From positions 27,172,756 to 27,236,755 of the forward strand of contig CP141150.1 in NCBI GenBank assembly GCA_035235625.1: a stretch of DNA of 64,000 nt, in the 5' to 3' direction. Source of the stretch: Saururus chinensis (taxonomy: Eukaryota > Streptophyta > Magnoliopsida > Piperales > Saururaceae). The translations under genes were made by a program, and so were the position numbers. Shown here one piece after another: positions 12,246 to 23,700 of the stretch; within the stretch, counting starts at the first letter, position 1, and the number at the start of each line of letters is the position of its first letter. Under the pieces are notes generated by a model. The model made no database searches. It was not told where the DNA came from and worked only from the letters and a program-made list of their open reading frames with translations.

Positions 12246-13556
12246 AATTAAAGCTGCATGGGACACATTAGTTAAATAAAATGAGGGAATAAAAGCTTTG
12301 AAGGTTTTTAGACTGTAAATGCTCACGTTAGAGTTTGAGAACATAAAGATGAGTGAAGAGAAACCATATTTGAATACTATGATAAGATTATGACATAGTT
12401 CACTTGTGAGCAACTTGGAGAACCAATAACATCTTGTTGTGAGAAAGAGTCTTAGATCATTAAATAACAAATTCAAGATAAAGGTATTGACACTTTAGAC
12501 ATAGACAAGCTCGTGGGAAACTTAAGAATTGAAATGCAGGAAGAGACCTATGATCAAAATAGAGAAGTTCTTGAAAAATATAAGGGTAAGAAATTAGCCT
12601 TAAAATCCTCTAAGAAAACTTCTAAAAGAAATAAGGCTTTGAATACCATAGAATAAGAAGACACTTAGGACTATATTGACAAGGAAGAAATTATCTTGTT
12701 GACCAAATAATTTAGAAAATTCCTCAAATAGAAAAATTATGTTAAAAACAAGAGGGGACAAACTTCTAACAAGCCTAAACAATATATAGAGGAGCAATGA
12801 GAAGGCTAATAAAATTGAGAGGAAGCGTTTTAGATGTTTTATTTGTGATAAAATTAGGCACTTTATTGCTGAATGTCCAAACAAAGAAAAAAACACTTCT
12901 TTTGATAAGAAACCTTGGAGAAAAGGAGTCAAGATAAGAAAAAAAAAGCAAGGTTTACCAAACCACTTTATCTGACAATAGCTCTAGTGAACCCAAGGAG
13001 GATATTTTCAATTACACTACATTCCATATTAAGTGTAGACTTAAACAACTCTTAGGGAGATGGATCTCAAGGGTCAAATTATATAGAATTAAGTCATGAC
13101 CAATAAGAAGGAGAGGAATCTCAGGATGAATATGAGAAGCTATTCAAATGGCCATTGAATGGAATAGGCAGAGTAGAGAAGGTTGTCAATGGGAAGGATT
13201 TAACTAGCAACTTTCTTTCCAAAGCTAATTTGGAAATGGTTGAAATGAAGGAGTTAGAGAATGAGGTGTTAAACCTTCAAGCTGAGTTGGATAAGGAAAT
13301 GTTGAAGACTAATTCTCTAGAAGGTGAACTTAGGTCACCTAAAGACAAACTAGACGGGTTTAAGAAAAGTAGGAAAGCTTTGGATACTATGATAAATATT
13401 GGACAAAGGGATAATAAAGGGTTAGGTTATGAGTTACCTGTGAGCACCATGAATGCCACATCTACTTCTTTTGTCAAAGCCCAAGAGAGTGAGAAGAAGT
13501 GCATGGCTTCCTCTAGGAGTGTCATGCCCAAGGAGAGAAGACCATTTTAAATTAAA
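11925..13556 (+). mobile_element. Copia gag region (fossil)
   Basis: The best-preserved part of the Copia fossil. It reads in pieces as the Copia gag-polypeptide core (NNKALSALFNVVGKIQHRLI), then a CCHC knuckle, then a coiled coil rich in Leu, Glu and Lys (about 13155-13550). The order is that of Copia elements with a long spacer after the knuckle. It is broken in several places and cannot be active. Confidence 0.65.
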
Positions 13557-13583
13557 TTTAGTGTCTTAAGGATTTGTGACATA

Positions 13584-14746
13584 CTCCCTCCGTCTTATAT
13601 TAATAGCTCCAATAGAAGAAAAAAAATGTTCCGTATTAATTGCTCCACTTCGCTTAATTTAGGCCGTTAGATGCTTCTCACATAAAAGGAAAACCTAAAA
13701 TTCTCGCATTCGTCATGAGGCGAAGAAAAAGTATAGTGATATTCTCACCCACAAAAACTCACACATGTGTTTTGATTGGATTGGATAAGTGGGCCTCACA
13801 TAAAGTTCACTTGGGCCCATGTATCTAATTCAATCAAGACACATGTGTGACTTTTAATTTGTTGTGTGTTTTTTATGTGAAAATATCATTTTCCAAGGAA
13901 AATGAGATGAGAATTGCCTCCTCCGCACCTCCTGCCTCTGCTCCTCTGGCGGCGTGGATCTCGACTTCATCGCCTCTAAGTCACTCGATGAGACACTTGG
14001 CCCTCCTTCTGCTACATCTCCGCGACGGCCTACTACCCCTCCCACTCCTTTTGCTCAATTTCCAATAACGATGAGGACGCGCTGCATGAGGGTAAAGAGC
14101 TCCTAGGTCGCTGACTGTTTGAGGTTCAAGCCAGCGCCAATGGTGGCCGAAGAGCTGGCCTTCTCAATGCTGAGTAGCATTCCTTGGAGTGACACCCATG
14201 ACAGCAGACGCCCTTGCTGAGACTCAACAGGGATGGGGATGGGGTGGCGGAAGGACATTGAGAAGAGGTGCAATGCCAAGGGTAAGGGAAATAAGGGGAC
14301 GACAAATGGAGGAGGTAACAGTGTGGGAGCTGAAACTGCAGCAAGCACGACGGGGGCGGAGTTGGCATCTTCTGCCATGGCCAGACTCTTTGGAACTGTC
14401 CTCTACTGTGCTGCTCTTTTAAACATTTCAAGACAAAGGTCCTCTCTCATTCACACCTTGATCACAAGTGAGAATAACGTCTAGTGGGGACAGTCCAAAT
14501 GACTTTGCGTAGAAATTTTGTGATCTTTTTTGTTTTTTGTTTTTGTTTTACCAATCTGTTTTTTGGTATTGGATGTAACAAAAGGTACATCTCGCTATCA
14601 TAGTATGTTTGGATTTTATTGCCTGGGAGGTTGCGGGGATAGGAGTAACATTTTATTATTAGTAGATGCGGAAGAGAACTTTGATTACTATCTTGATAAA
14701 AATAAGAAAATTTAGAAATGAAGCTATTAATATAGGACGGAGGGAA
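13584..14746. mobile_element. 1.16-kb element with Stowaway-like ends and GC-rich interior
   Basis: The left end is CTCCCTCCGTCTTATATTAA and the right end is its near mirror (TATTAATATAGGACGGAGGG). TA flanks both ends, as for Tc1/mariner-type insertions. It sits just after Copia gag sequence. Usual copies here are 100-200 bp, while this one holds an extra ~0.65-kb GC-rich stretch (about 13900-14560). That stretch could be a captured gene piece, though no family was recognised. An alternative is two half-MITEs flanking an unrelated insertion. Confidence 0.5.
13733..13892. repeat. Imperfect foldback (inverted repeat)
   Basis: Outer arms GTGATATTCTCAC and GTGAAAATATCA, with inner arms ACACATGTGTTTTGATTGGA and its mirror, form a long hairpin around a GGGCCT/GGGCCC centre. 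It looks like a small foldback MITE nested inside the larger element. Confidence 0.55.
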
Positions 14747-15689
14747 TATGCAATAAGGATAATCATGCTAACTAACAATGCTCCAACTTGCCCACACATA
14801 AGGCCGCACCTAGGAAATTGTAGAAGCCCTCATAATCACTCAAAGACCAAGAATGTCTTATCTAGTGTATGATAAAAACACAAAAATAGTGGATCTAAAG
14901 AATCATAAACAACAAATTAGGAAGATAGCAAAAAAAAACCTCCTAGACTACTTTAGGATTGGTTTGTTAAGCAAGTCAAAGTATATCTGTTTTGTAAAAA
15001 TAAAGAGATTATCATGATGTCCATGATTTACTTCTTTCAATTATATTAGACTTTTATTTTGGTTTTGTTCTTTATGGATTTTATTTTGTTTTGTTTAGAA
15101 TAACATGGAAAAACAAAACAAAACAAAACACAAAAACAAAAAAAACTTTGTTTTATGCTTTAGATTTTGTAGTATGTTTTTAGTTTTGATGTTTAGTTCA
15201 ATCTCTACAATACTTGAAAAGGTAATTAAGGCTAAAAAATATCATGATGAATGCTCTTGTTTGTTTAACTAAGAGAAAAATACACCAAGGTAACTAAAGA
15301 TTTAATTAATTTTCTTTATCTTGATGTTTACGCTATTTTATAAAGCATTGCACACATCAAGAAACTCAAGTCAATTCAAAAGAAGAACTTAAATGTACAA
15401 TCTATAATACTTGAGGACTTGAGAGTTTAGATTATGGAATATAGTCTACGAAATCTAAACAAGAGGCAATTGCTAAATTTCAAAAAAGAAATTGATTTAA
15501 TTTTTTCTTTTACAAAGACTTTCAAGATTCATGTTTGAAAAATAAGAGAAAGAAAAATCCTCGTAAAGATGATGGAGAATCCTATTTAATTGAGAAAATC
15601 CATTTAGAATGAAAGTTATCATCTAAAAGAAAAATGACATAAAAAAATAATGCAAGTTAAGAAGATTTAAAAAAAGCAAGCTCCAAACA

Positions 15690-16222
15690 AAATTTAAAAA
15701 GAGAAAAAGGTAAGGGCATAAAAGATGAAAAAAAAACTACTTACACAATTGGTGTAAATGCGTGTTATGTAATGAAATCTAGCAAGTGATTAAAAGAAAA
15801 CCTTATCTATTTTAGAATCTAGATAACTTTATCTCATTTTGACTACATTGAATATGAGAATTTTAATTTTTAGTGAGATAAGAGTTAATTAATACATTTT
15901 TTTTTAAAAGAGCATAGAATATCAATGTGAATAGAAGATGTTTAAAATTCACAAACTAAGGAACAATCAAAATAAGGAAATAAAGATATAAATCTTTGGT
16001 TGTGTAATGCTTGAATTATAATTTGGATAAATATAAACTATAAGCCGAACACATGTTTTATTCATTTGATGATTACTTGATGTGTAGAGTAAATATTTGG
16101 GTTAATTTACTTACTTAAAGCTAGTTTTTTAGCATAAGATTTATTCGGATTTTGGGAATTTTTATAATTTTCAAAAAACATGATAAAAATGCTCAAAGTT
16201 GATGAATGGCCTCTGCTGGTAA
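15690..16222 (+). repeat. Long direct repeat, right copy
   Basis: Same-direction partner of 10500-11108, ending in the shared words GTTGATGAATGGCCT. The downstream sequence differs from that after the left copy. Confidence 0.65.
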
Positions 16223-16799
16223 TCAATAACTCGTGTCTCGGGTCTCTAAACATATACCTCACTCAAGCACCTTATAATGCCCTAAATCCACCCTTTATTT
16301 TGACTCCACTTCATCCAAACTCTATGAGACATTCTGTTATTTAATTGGTGAACATGAAATTGAAGCCAATTTGTGCGGAACTTGATTTCTCGAGAATTCA
16401 TCATTTTCCCGAATTGCCCACCCAAACCCAATACTTTAAAATTTTGATCAATTCTAGCTGTTTTTCAACATGGTTTTTATTTTCCAAACCTTGTTTATTT
16501 TACCTAGATCCAAATTCCATAATTTCATGTCATTCTACTCGTTAGATTTTGAGTTCTTTGATATTAATATTTTGATTTAGTGAACCAAGAGAAAATTGAG
16601 ATTTTCATGTAGAGTTTGACTGATTTTTGAGATTCTACAATATATAAAGTTGTTTATAATAATATATTAAATTTTAAAACAATTCTACAACTATTACTAC
16701 TTAAGGGTATTTTGGTCATTTTCCATTTTGGGCAGCGAATCTTTTTTGAAATTTTCTAGAATGTGTTTTCAATTAAGTTAGTACTTAAGATAAGAATTT

Positions 16800-17526
16800 A
16801 GCTACCTTAGATGGCTAGAGGACACTGAACTTCTAGCTTGTTTGCGGCTCCATTGCACCTAAGGAGAGACCTCTTAGATATGAATGGTCAGTAGTGTTTG
16901 AGTACACCCTCGATGCCATAGTTGACGTACCTCCAGCGTACATCCTAAACTCATACACAAGTTCTACTCCAGTATGAGCATGCTAGATAATCAGACCATA
17001 GTCAGACTGGTTACTGGTTGTATAGTTACAATTACCATTTACCCAGTCTACAGTAGAAGAGGTCATGGGATTGAAGTGGACACAGATAAGATATCCTTTG
17101 TACACTAGATACAAATTTTGAGAGGATTTTGTCTGCAGGGCATAACGCCGGCAAAACTTTGGATACATCCATCACGGCACTTAGTATGATGACACAATTT
17201 AGGATACTGCATATTATACTTAACTACGATGTCTAGACGACATATAAGGAGTTGGTAGATCAAATAATGGCCCAGATTCTTTACATGATAGTGGATTTGG
17301 ATTATTAGCTAGCCTTGCCTTCTATAGTATTTGGTCACCAAGTTATTTTTGTGCACGACCACACACATGAGACGTTGGAGTACCCACACATCCTTGTTGG
17401 GACGTTCATGTCCTAGGCTGTGAGGATTCCCTAAGGAGAGCCCACTTGGATTGGCATGAGCCCCATAAATTCTACAATTGTTGCTAAGGATGCAGACTCA
17501 TGAGCATTGATATATTGAGGAGGAGA
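16800..17526 (+). mobile_element. 3' internal region of an LTR retrotransposon (fossil)
   Basis: About 0.7 kb with no clean reading frame. It ends in a purine tract GAGGAGGAGA directly before the LTR that starts at 17527, as expected for a polypurine tract. The coding family cannot be named from what remains. Confidence 0.4.
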
Positions 17527-18809
17527 TGTAAGATCCCTAAACTCTAACCAGTTTAATTAATTTTATTTAATTGTTATTGTGTGGTTTAATAGTAAATTTA
17601 GCTAGTTTTAACTTATTTTTGAATTTAAGGTGGTTAACAATGGTTTTAATCAAAATTTCTTAACTTTGATAATTTTTATGTTAATATAAGTCAATACAAT
17701 TTTTTTTAGAATTTTTAGTAGTTTTAACTATTTTTCCAAAATTTAGGGGGTGGGACCTGCCGTGGGCCCCACGTTCATAAATTGGGATGATGTGTGCCAT
17801 AAGACCCTAAAAATATCTTATGACATTAATTAAAGGTTTCAAAATGTTTAGACTTCATTTTAGGCCTAAAATAAATAATTTTTTTTATTTTTAGTGTTAA
17901 ATTCTATTTATACCCCACATACTTGTTAGGTTTACCCCAATACTTGCTATAAAAAGAATGGCACAGCCACATTCCCATTTGGGAAGGGCTGAAATATAGA
18001 GCTTAGGAAGCCCTAATCCTCATTCCATTAGAGGAAAGTTGTATGTATTACTTGTGTAAACCATATTATTTATCTTGACTAACTCTAATGCATGCTTTTG
18101 ATGTTGATGCGTTAGTAGTGTAATAGTCATTTGGTATTAGTAAAGATTAATCAAGAGAGATTGTTTGACTTGGGATTAAGGGGATAATACCTAATCATGA
18201 TAAAGATTAAAATGCCTTAAATGGGGTTGGGCCATGGAGTGAATAGGGTCATAACATAAAAACTTAACTTGGATTAAGGATAGTTATGGGAGATTACTCT
18301 AGTCTCAGGGGGACTAATAGGGTTTGAGTTGATTTCTTAGTTATAGCATATTGGATGAGATGTTTATTAGGCCAATTCACAGTGAAGAGAAACCTATAGT
18401 GGACAAATACTTGATTTAATAAAATTAATCTAGTCTAAGTTTTGAGCTTTGGGGAGTCAATGTTCATAAAGACCTTAGGCTTCTATTAATTATATTATTT
18501 ATGTTATTGAAGATATTTTTTCCATTTGTGAGAGTGAAAATTGTGTCTTTATTGCAGATCTCATGCAAGTCTTCGCATGACCATATAGTGTGTACAAAAA
18601 ATAGAATTACATGAACATCATAAAAAGTTTGTGTTTCTTGTCAATTTATGTATATGAGCACAGTTAAGATCTACATTTTTAGATTCGTGGCAGGCTCATG
18701 AGGACCATGGGGATTTGGGTCTAGTTATTGTTTAAGCAACCTTATTCCAAAGTTGTAATTTGATATTTGGGGATTTCTTTAAAAATCGAGTCATCTCTGG
18801 GTTGCTACA
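17527..18809 (+). mobile_element. Long LTR (1283 bp), TG...CA
   Basis: It begins TGTAAGATCCC right after a purine tract and ends GGTTGCTACA. Inside is a TATAAAAAG string near 17950 followed by a leader-like stretch. Size and ends suit a Ty3/Gypsy-type 3' LTR. Its 5' partner was not found in the window. Confidence 0.5.
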
Positions 18810-20621
18810 TATTTATATTATATTTTTATTTCTTTACACTACAATTATAGTGTATCGATCTTCATTGAAAGTTATATTCCATTAAAGCTAGAGTTGAATC
18901 AGAAAAATGAAAGGTGGTTAGTACCATACGTCATTTTAGTTAACATATTATGTGTCTTTCTATCGAAATGATTATATAAGGTTATTAATTATTGAACAAG
19001 AGTTATGAAATAATTAATAACATTATTTACTATTAATTGTTAATTAAAGTAAGTAAAATAATTAAAAGACTTGGATAGAATATATGTTAATTGAAAATAC
19101 TTAAACATTACATGTTTAATATTATATTTCTTAAAATAATATAGCTACTATGTAGAACTATGCCTAAATCCAATCTAATTAGAACTAATATTAGAGATAT
19201 TGTCTAATGAATACATAGACCACTAACATTTTGATGGTGTTGGCTAAATTCAAAAAATATTAATTAATATTTTTATATTTTTGAAAACTTACCTCCAAAC
19301 AGAGGAAATATTTCATCATCAGTTGGTCTTTGTTGGTTACAAATTTTGAAGGCAAAGACAAGCAAGACTAAGAAGTCGATAGGAGATTAAAGACAGCATT
19401 GCAATTTTGTAAATAATTGTAAACTCTAAGAAGAAAGTTAAATTTACTTGGTTATTTAATTTCGAATAAATGCCAGACTTACTTAGAATGTTAATACATT
19501 ATTTATAAACTTTTAATACATATAATAAAATTATATATTTTGATATTCATATTTATAAACTGTAATCAAAAGATTTATTTTTTATTTATTAAAAAAAATT
19601 CTTCATAATTTATAGCATTTTTATTAAAAAGTTTTTAAAATTCAGATCATAACACGTTAACAGCCTCAATTGTGCAGGAAACAGCTGTGAGTAGGCCAAT
19701 ACAAACAGCTCTAGCATTTATCCAAGAGGGAACGTGCCATTCAGTGTTTTTTTCTACTTTCTTCGTGGAAAGTGCCGCTCGACCGTGGCATTGCTTACTA
19801 TATGAGCTGTTTGTACGTAGACACCCACCTTGCGTATACGCGGCTTTAGCATGAGCCAATGTTTTCAAGCAAATCTAGCTAAGGCTACCTGCAAACAGCC
19901 AGACAATCCAGACTCCAGTGTCCATAATCATATACCAGGTATCCTTAAACCGAGTACAACCATGTGACACTTTCAAAATGTCGGGGTAAAAACCTTGCCC
20001 ACATCCATAATCTGTCCTCTCCATGTATTTTAATTCATTTCCAAACAATCTTAGAATATTTCATTCATTTGTTTACTACTTGAGGATTATGTCCTTTATT
20101 TTAACCCAATCACCTATGCCAACAAGTCAGCAGTTCAGCCTGCCTCTTCATCAGCCTGGTTAGCGGTTACCCAAGCACCTTCCATCAGGCTGGCCATATT
20201 TTGATTGCCAGTTGAACCACACAATTTGACACATCATCCTGACAAGTCTAGGATTTTAAACAGTGCTGCTATCCCAGAGGTGCTCATCCATTCCGAAGCG
20301 ACCATATTTAACACGGACACGGCCCTTATCTATATGCCTTAGCTTTTGTCAAGCAGATCATAGAAGGGTATGCATCGCATTCACATGCAAAGGCATTGCG
20401 ACGAAGCTACCTATGGAATTAAATACAACAAAGCAGATAACAAAATGCGGACAACCTGGCAACAAGGCTCAGCACATTCGAACATGACAAACACATGAGG
20501 GATGTCGTCCCAACCTAGGTAGTAAATATCATCCAAAAGGTACAAGCAAGAGTATATAAGGATGCCATCAGCTTGTTTTGAACTCGGCCAAGATTTCTTA
20601 ATTGCTCTACTGGCCCAAAAT
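18810..20621. other. 3' flank and probable 3' UTR of AP4M
   Basis: AT-rich sequence without a further gene. A minus-strand AATAAA (20095-20100) about 0.5 kb beyond the AP4M stop could serve polyadenylation. A stretch at 19670-19900 with facing CAAACAGCT / AGCTGTTTG words may be a small foldback element. Confidence 0.35.
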
Positions 20622-20720
20622 TCATAAACGCGCAACATAGGAGTTTGCTTGTGTCACGTATCTCACCCATCGGTATGGATTATATGTCTTGGACTTCTTA
20701 GCAATTTGTAAATATCTCAC
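20622..20720 (-). CDS. AP4M: AP4M exon 13 (last)
   Basis: Residues 420-451 and the TGA stop. Begins VRYLQIAKKSKTYNPYRWVR and ends VARL, the usual C-terminus of plant AP-4 mu. Confidence 0.95.
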   Translation of the reverse strand: MRYLQIAKKSKTYNPYRWVRYVTQANSYVARL

Positions 20721-23700
20721 CTGCATCCATATGAATTGAAATTGCTTAAAGAATCATAACTGTACCAGCTGAAGTTTCAGGAACAGAAACATACATGATT
20801 CTCCAGTCTATAGTTGCCAATATCATACTCCCTCTGTCCCACATTAATAGCTCCATTTGGTTTTTCAAAATTAACTAGTTTTAATTCATTTTGAAAAACC
20901 AAATGGAGCTAATAAGGTAGAACGGAGGGAGTATATTCACAAAGAATTTCACATAATTTCAACTCACTCTACTCGCATAATTTCAAATAGAGCTATTAAT
21001 ATAAGACAGAGGGAGTATAGCTTATAATGGTAAATATAATTGGTAGACCAATACCAAAAGATTACAAACATGGACAATTTCGATTCAAAAGATAGCTGCT
21101 AATGAAATTATTTCAGCAGAAGAGATCAAAATTGTAGTAGTTGATTTTAGAAGAGCGGAAATGCCAGCAGATGAGAAGAGGAGTGAAAAGGCCTAACAAG
21201 AACAAGATTATGAAAAATTTGAAAAGGCAAACGAGTAAAAGATGAGGGAAAGAATAAGTCATAATTTCAAAGTAATAATTAATAGTAATTTGTTTAAGCA
21301 TTATTTAATCTTAATAGCATTGTAAATTTTCGCAATTTAACTTTGCAGGGCCATAAACAGGAGAAATAGTTGATGAAAATTTAGAAAATTAATAGTTTTA
21401 TATTAGTATGACAAAAAAAAGATTAATTAGCTAAATTGCATACCATAAAGAGTATACATAATAAGAAAAAAATCTTTATCTTTATGCCCAACCAAGATTG
21501 ACTGGGAATTTGACAAAGTTAAGCTCTAAACAGGCAATGAACCAAAAGGGGAATCCCTAAAATATAACAGTAATATTGGGAACCATATTAATTTTGTGGT
21601 GACATCAAAGTTTAATGTTAAATCATAAATATCTAATAGTGGCCTAATTCTGAAACTACTCAAATTTGAAATCTAAGTGATTGTATGTTCATACTTGGAA
21701 AAATTCAAAGCTATAATGAAAACTTTGTTTTCAAAGAACTTCATTTTTTATATTAGATAAATGAAAATATGAAATCATCACTTTCTAGAATAGCAATTTT
21801 TTTATATAAGAATTACAGTTTTGAAAAAGTATATGATGCGATAAAATGTAATTAACATATACTGGGAACTCAAGAAATATAATTTTTAGGTCAGCTGTAG
21901 GCAGCTTCTAGAACAAAGGAATGAGCTTTTCTAGTTAAAAAGAGCCCTGTATGCATATAAACCACGGTTACTTTTATATATTTATTCAAATATTAATCCT
22001 AATTTGGTAGATAAAATCCTCGTTTGTCACATCTTGGATTTATAGCTTCTTACCATAAATGTTTGCATCATATGTATTTAATTAGTACAAATATACCCTG
22101 GGGCAATATTTATGGTTGCTGGTTTAGTTTCAATTCTAATTTATTATTCTTAAGGTCAATAGAAGCACCTTTTCATGTTCTATATAAGCTAAAAATCTGG
22201 CTCCACAAGCACATATTCTGTTTACCAACAATTGGATGCCAATACATCAGTAGATCTCCAAAAATACATGCAAACCAACTTGGGACCCATCATCATTTTA
22301 ATGTTTAGAGTGAAATAACAAGTTTTATATCAAACAATTTAGGGTAAAGGCAGAAGCAGTCAAGCTCAAATGCTCAATGTTTTGTATGGAATTCAACAAA
22401 GGCAAGCAATTAATGACGGAATATAGTTGGGCACGAAGCATAACTGGAGAGTCAAATTGAACTCCTGGGAAACAAAGGTAACTCATTTCACATGTACCAA
22501 AAAGACCAAGGCACAATGGACCATCCTTAATGTTCTAATTGAAGTGAAGGAACAGGGGGGCCCAATAAGATTATGAACTCCAGAAAGTTTTATCGAACAT
22601 ATGATATATTCAAAATTGAGTTATTATAAGGAAATGATAACGAATCAAATTCATACAACTGTCCAATCCGCCAGCATTTAGGTGGAGGAAGGAGAGAGGG
22701 CATAAGCAGAAGAAGAGTGAAGGAATGTTAGGAAGTGGGGAAGAAATCAAGAGTCTAGAGAGAGAAGAGAGGAAAATGATTAGAATAAGAGAGAAAATAT
22801 TAAGGCAACTCCAAACAATACACCTTTTGTTCCACTAATCAATAAGGAAAATTCATCTAATTATCCAAAAATGGCTTCCGTATGTTGACTCTTGAAAAAA
22901 AAATGATGTATCTCTATCATAATGTAAGTTATCTATTGAAGAAGAAATATTTTTTATTTTTCTAAAAATAATGATGGCATTTTAATCTTCACGGATCATG
23001 GCTGTTGGGGAAATAATATCCAAAAATGGCTCATGCATCATAATGTTCCAAAAAATGCCCAATATTCTTCTCCACAATGTAATACATTTTGTTTAGAGTC
23101 CCGTTGCTATGCATTGGGCACCTTGGGGCAGCACGATGCAGAGTTTGTTATATCCAGCCACCCCGTAAAACACATGGTCCGTCAGATGACAGCTCACAAT
23201 GCACCCTGGCACATATTCAAAATATGAACCAAGGTGCACACTTAAAACTTTTTCCTTTCATTTTAGAGATGACAAAAGAGTAAGAAACTGACAAACACAT
23301 TAAAAAATATTCCCTCCATCTCATATTAATAGCTACATTTCGAAAAATAGTAGTTTTTATCGAATGATGAAACCCATATCTAAGAGATGAGAAAATAAGG
23401 TTATAATACTCTTTTTTAAGAGCCTAACAACTTAAATTGAACAAAATGGAGCTATTACAATGGAACAAACATTTTTGCCAAATGGAGCTATTAATTTAAG
23501 ACGGAGGGAGTAACATATTTTTTCAATGTTAGGTATTCATCTTGTCCCCACGAAATGCTAGATACCAAGAAGGATGTCGATAAAAACAAGGGACTTACAC
23601 ATGCTAATGACTACTCAAATTGGATGTTAAAAATTGCTATCCATGCTCCAGTTGAGATTCCCAATCTTTCATAGATCTCTTCTTTTGGACCAACTGAGAC

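Larger units (their letters stand above)
8815..16222 (+). mobile_element. Rearranged Copia-type LTR retrotransposon fossil
   Basis: A broken Copia region. Parts that can be recognised in the plus direction are several copies of the gag start, a gag body with the UBN2-type core, a CCHC zinc knuckle (CFICDKIRHFIAECP) and the coiled-coil stretch that follows gag in this group. A second knuckle-like remnant lies near 14.78-14.87 kb. A 530-bp sequence occurs at both 10.5 and 15.7 kb in the same direction and may derive from LTRs. No integrase or reverse transcriptase was recognised. It carries many breaks and looks old. The exact outer ends are not clear. Confidence 0.65.

Noticed and set aside
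14103-14431. Overlapping ~100-codon frames in both directions
   Set aside because: The frames disagree with one another and none shows a family motif. Noted only as possible captured sequence.
19647-19868. Facing open frames near the AP4M 3' end
   Set aside because: Both strands are open over the same stretch, suggesting an inverted-repeat remnant rather than a gene.
22024-23283. Several short plus-strand frames in AP4M intron 12
   Set aside because: No motif, no codon bias, and not conserved in form. They are intronic noise.
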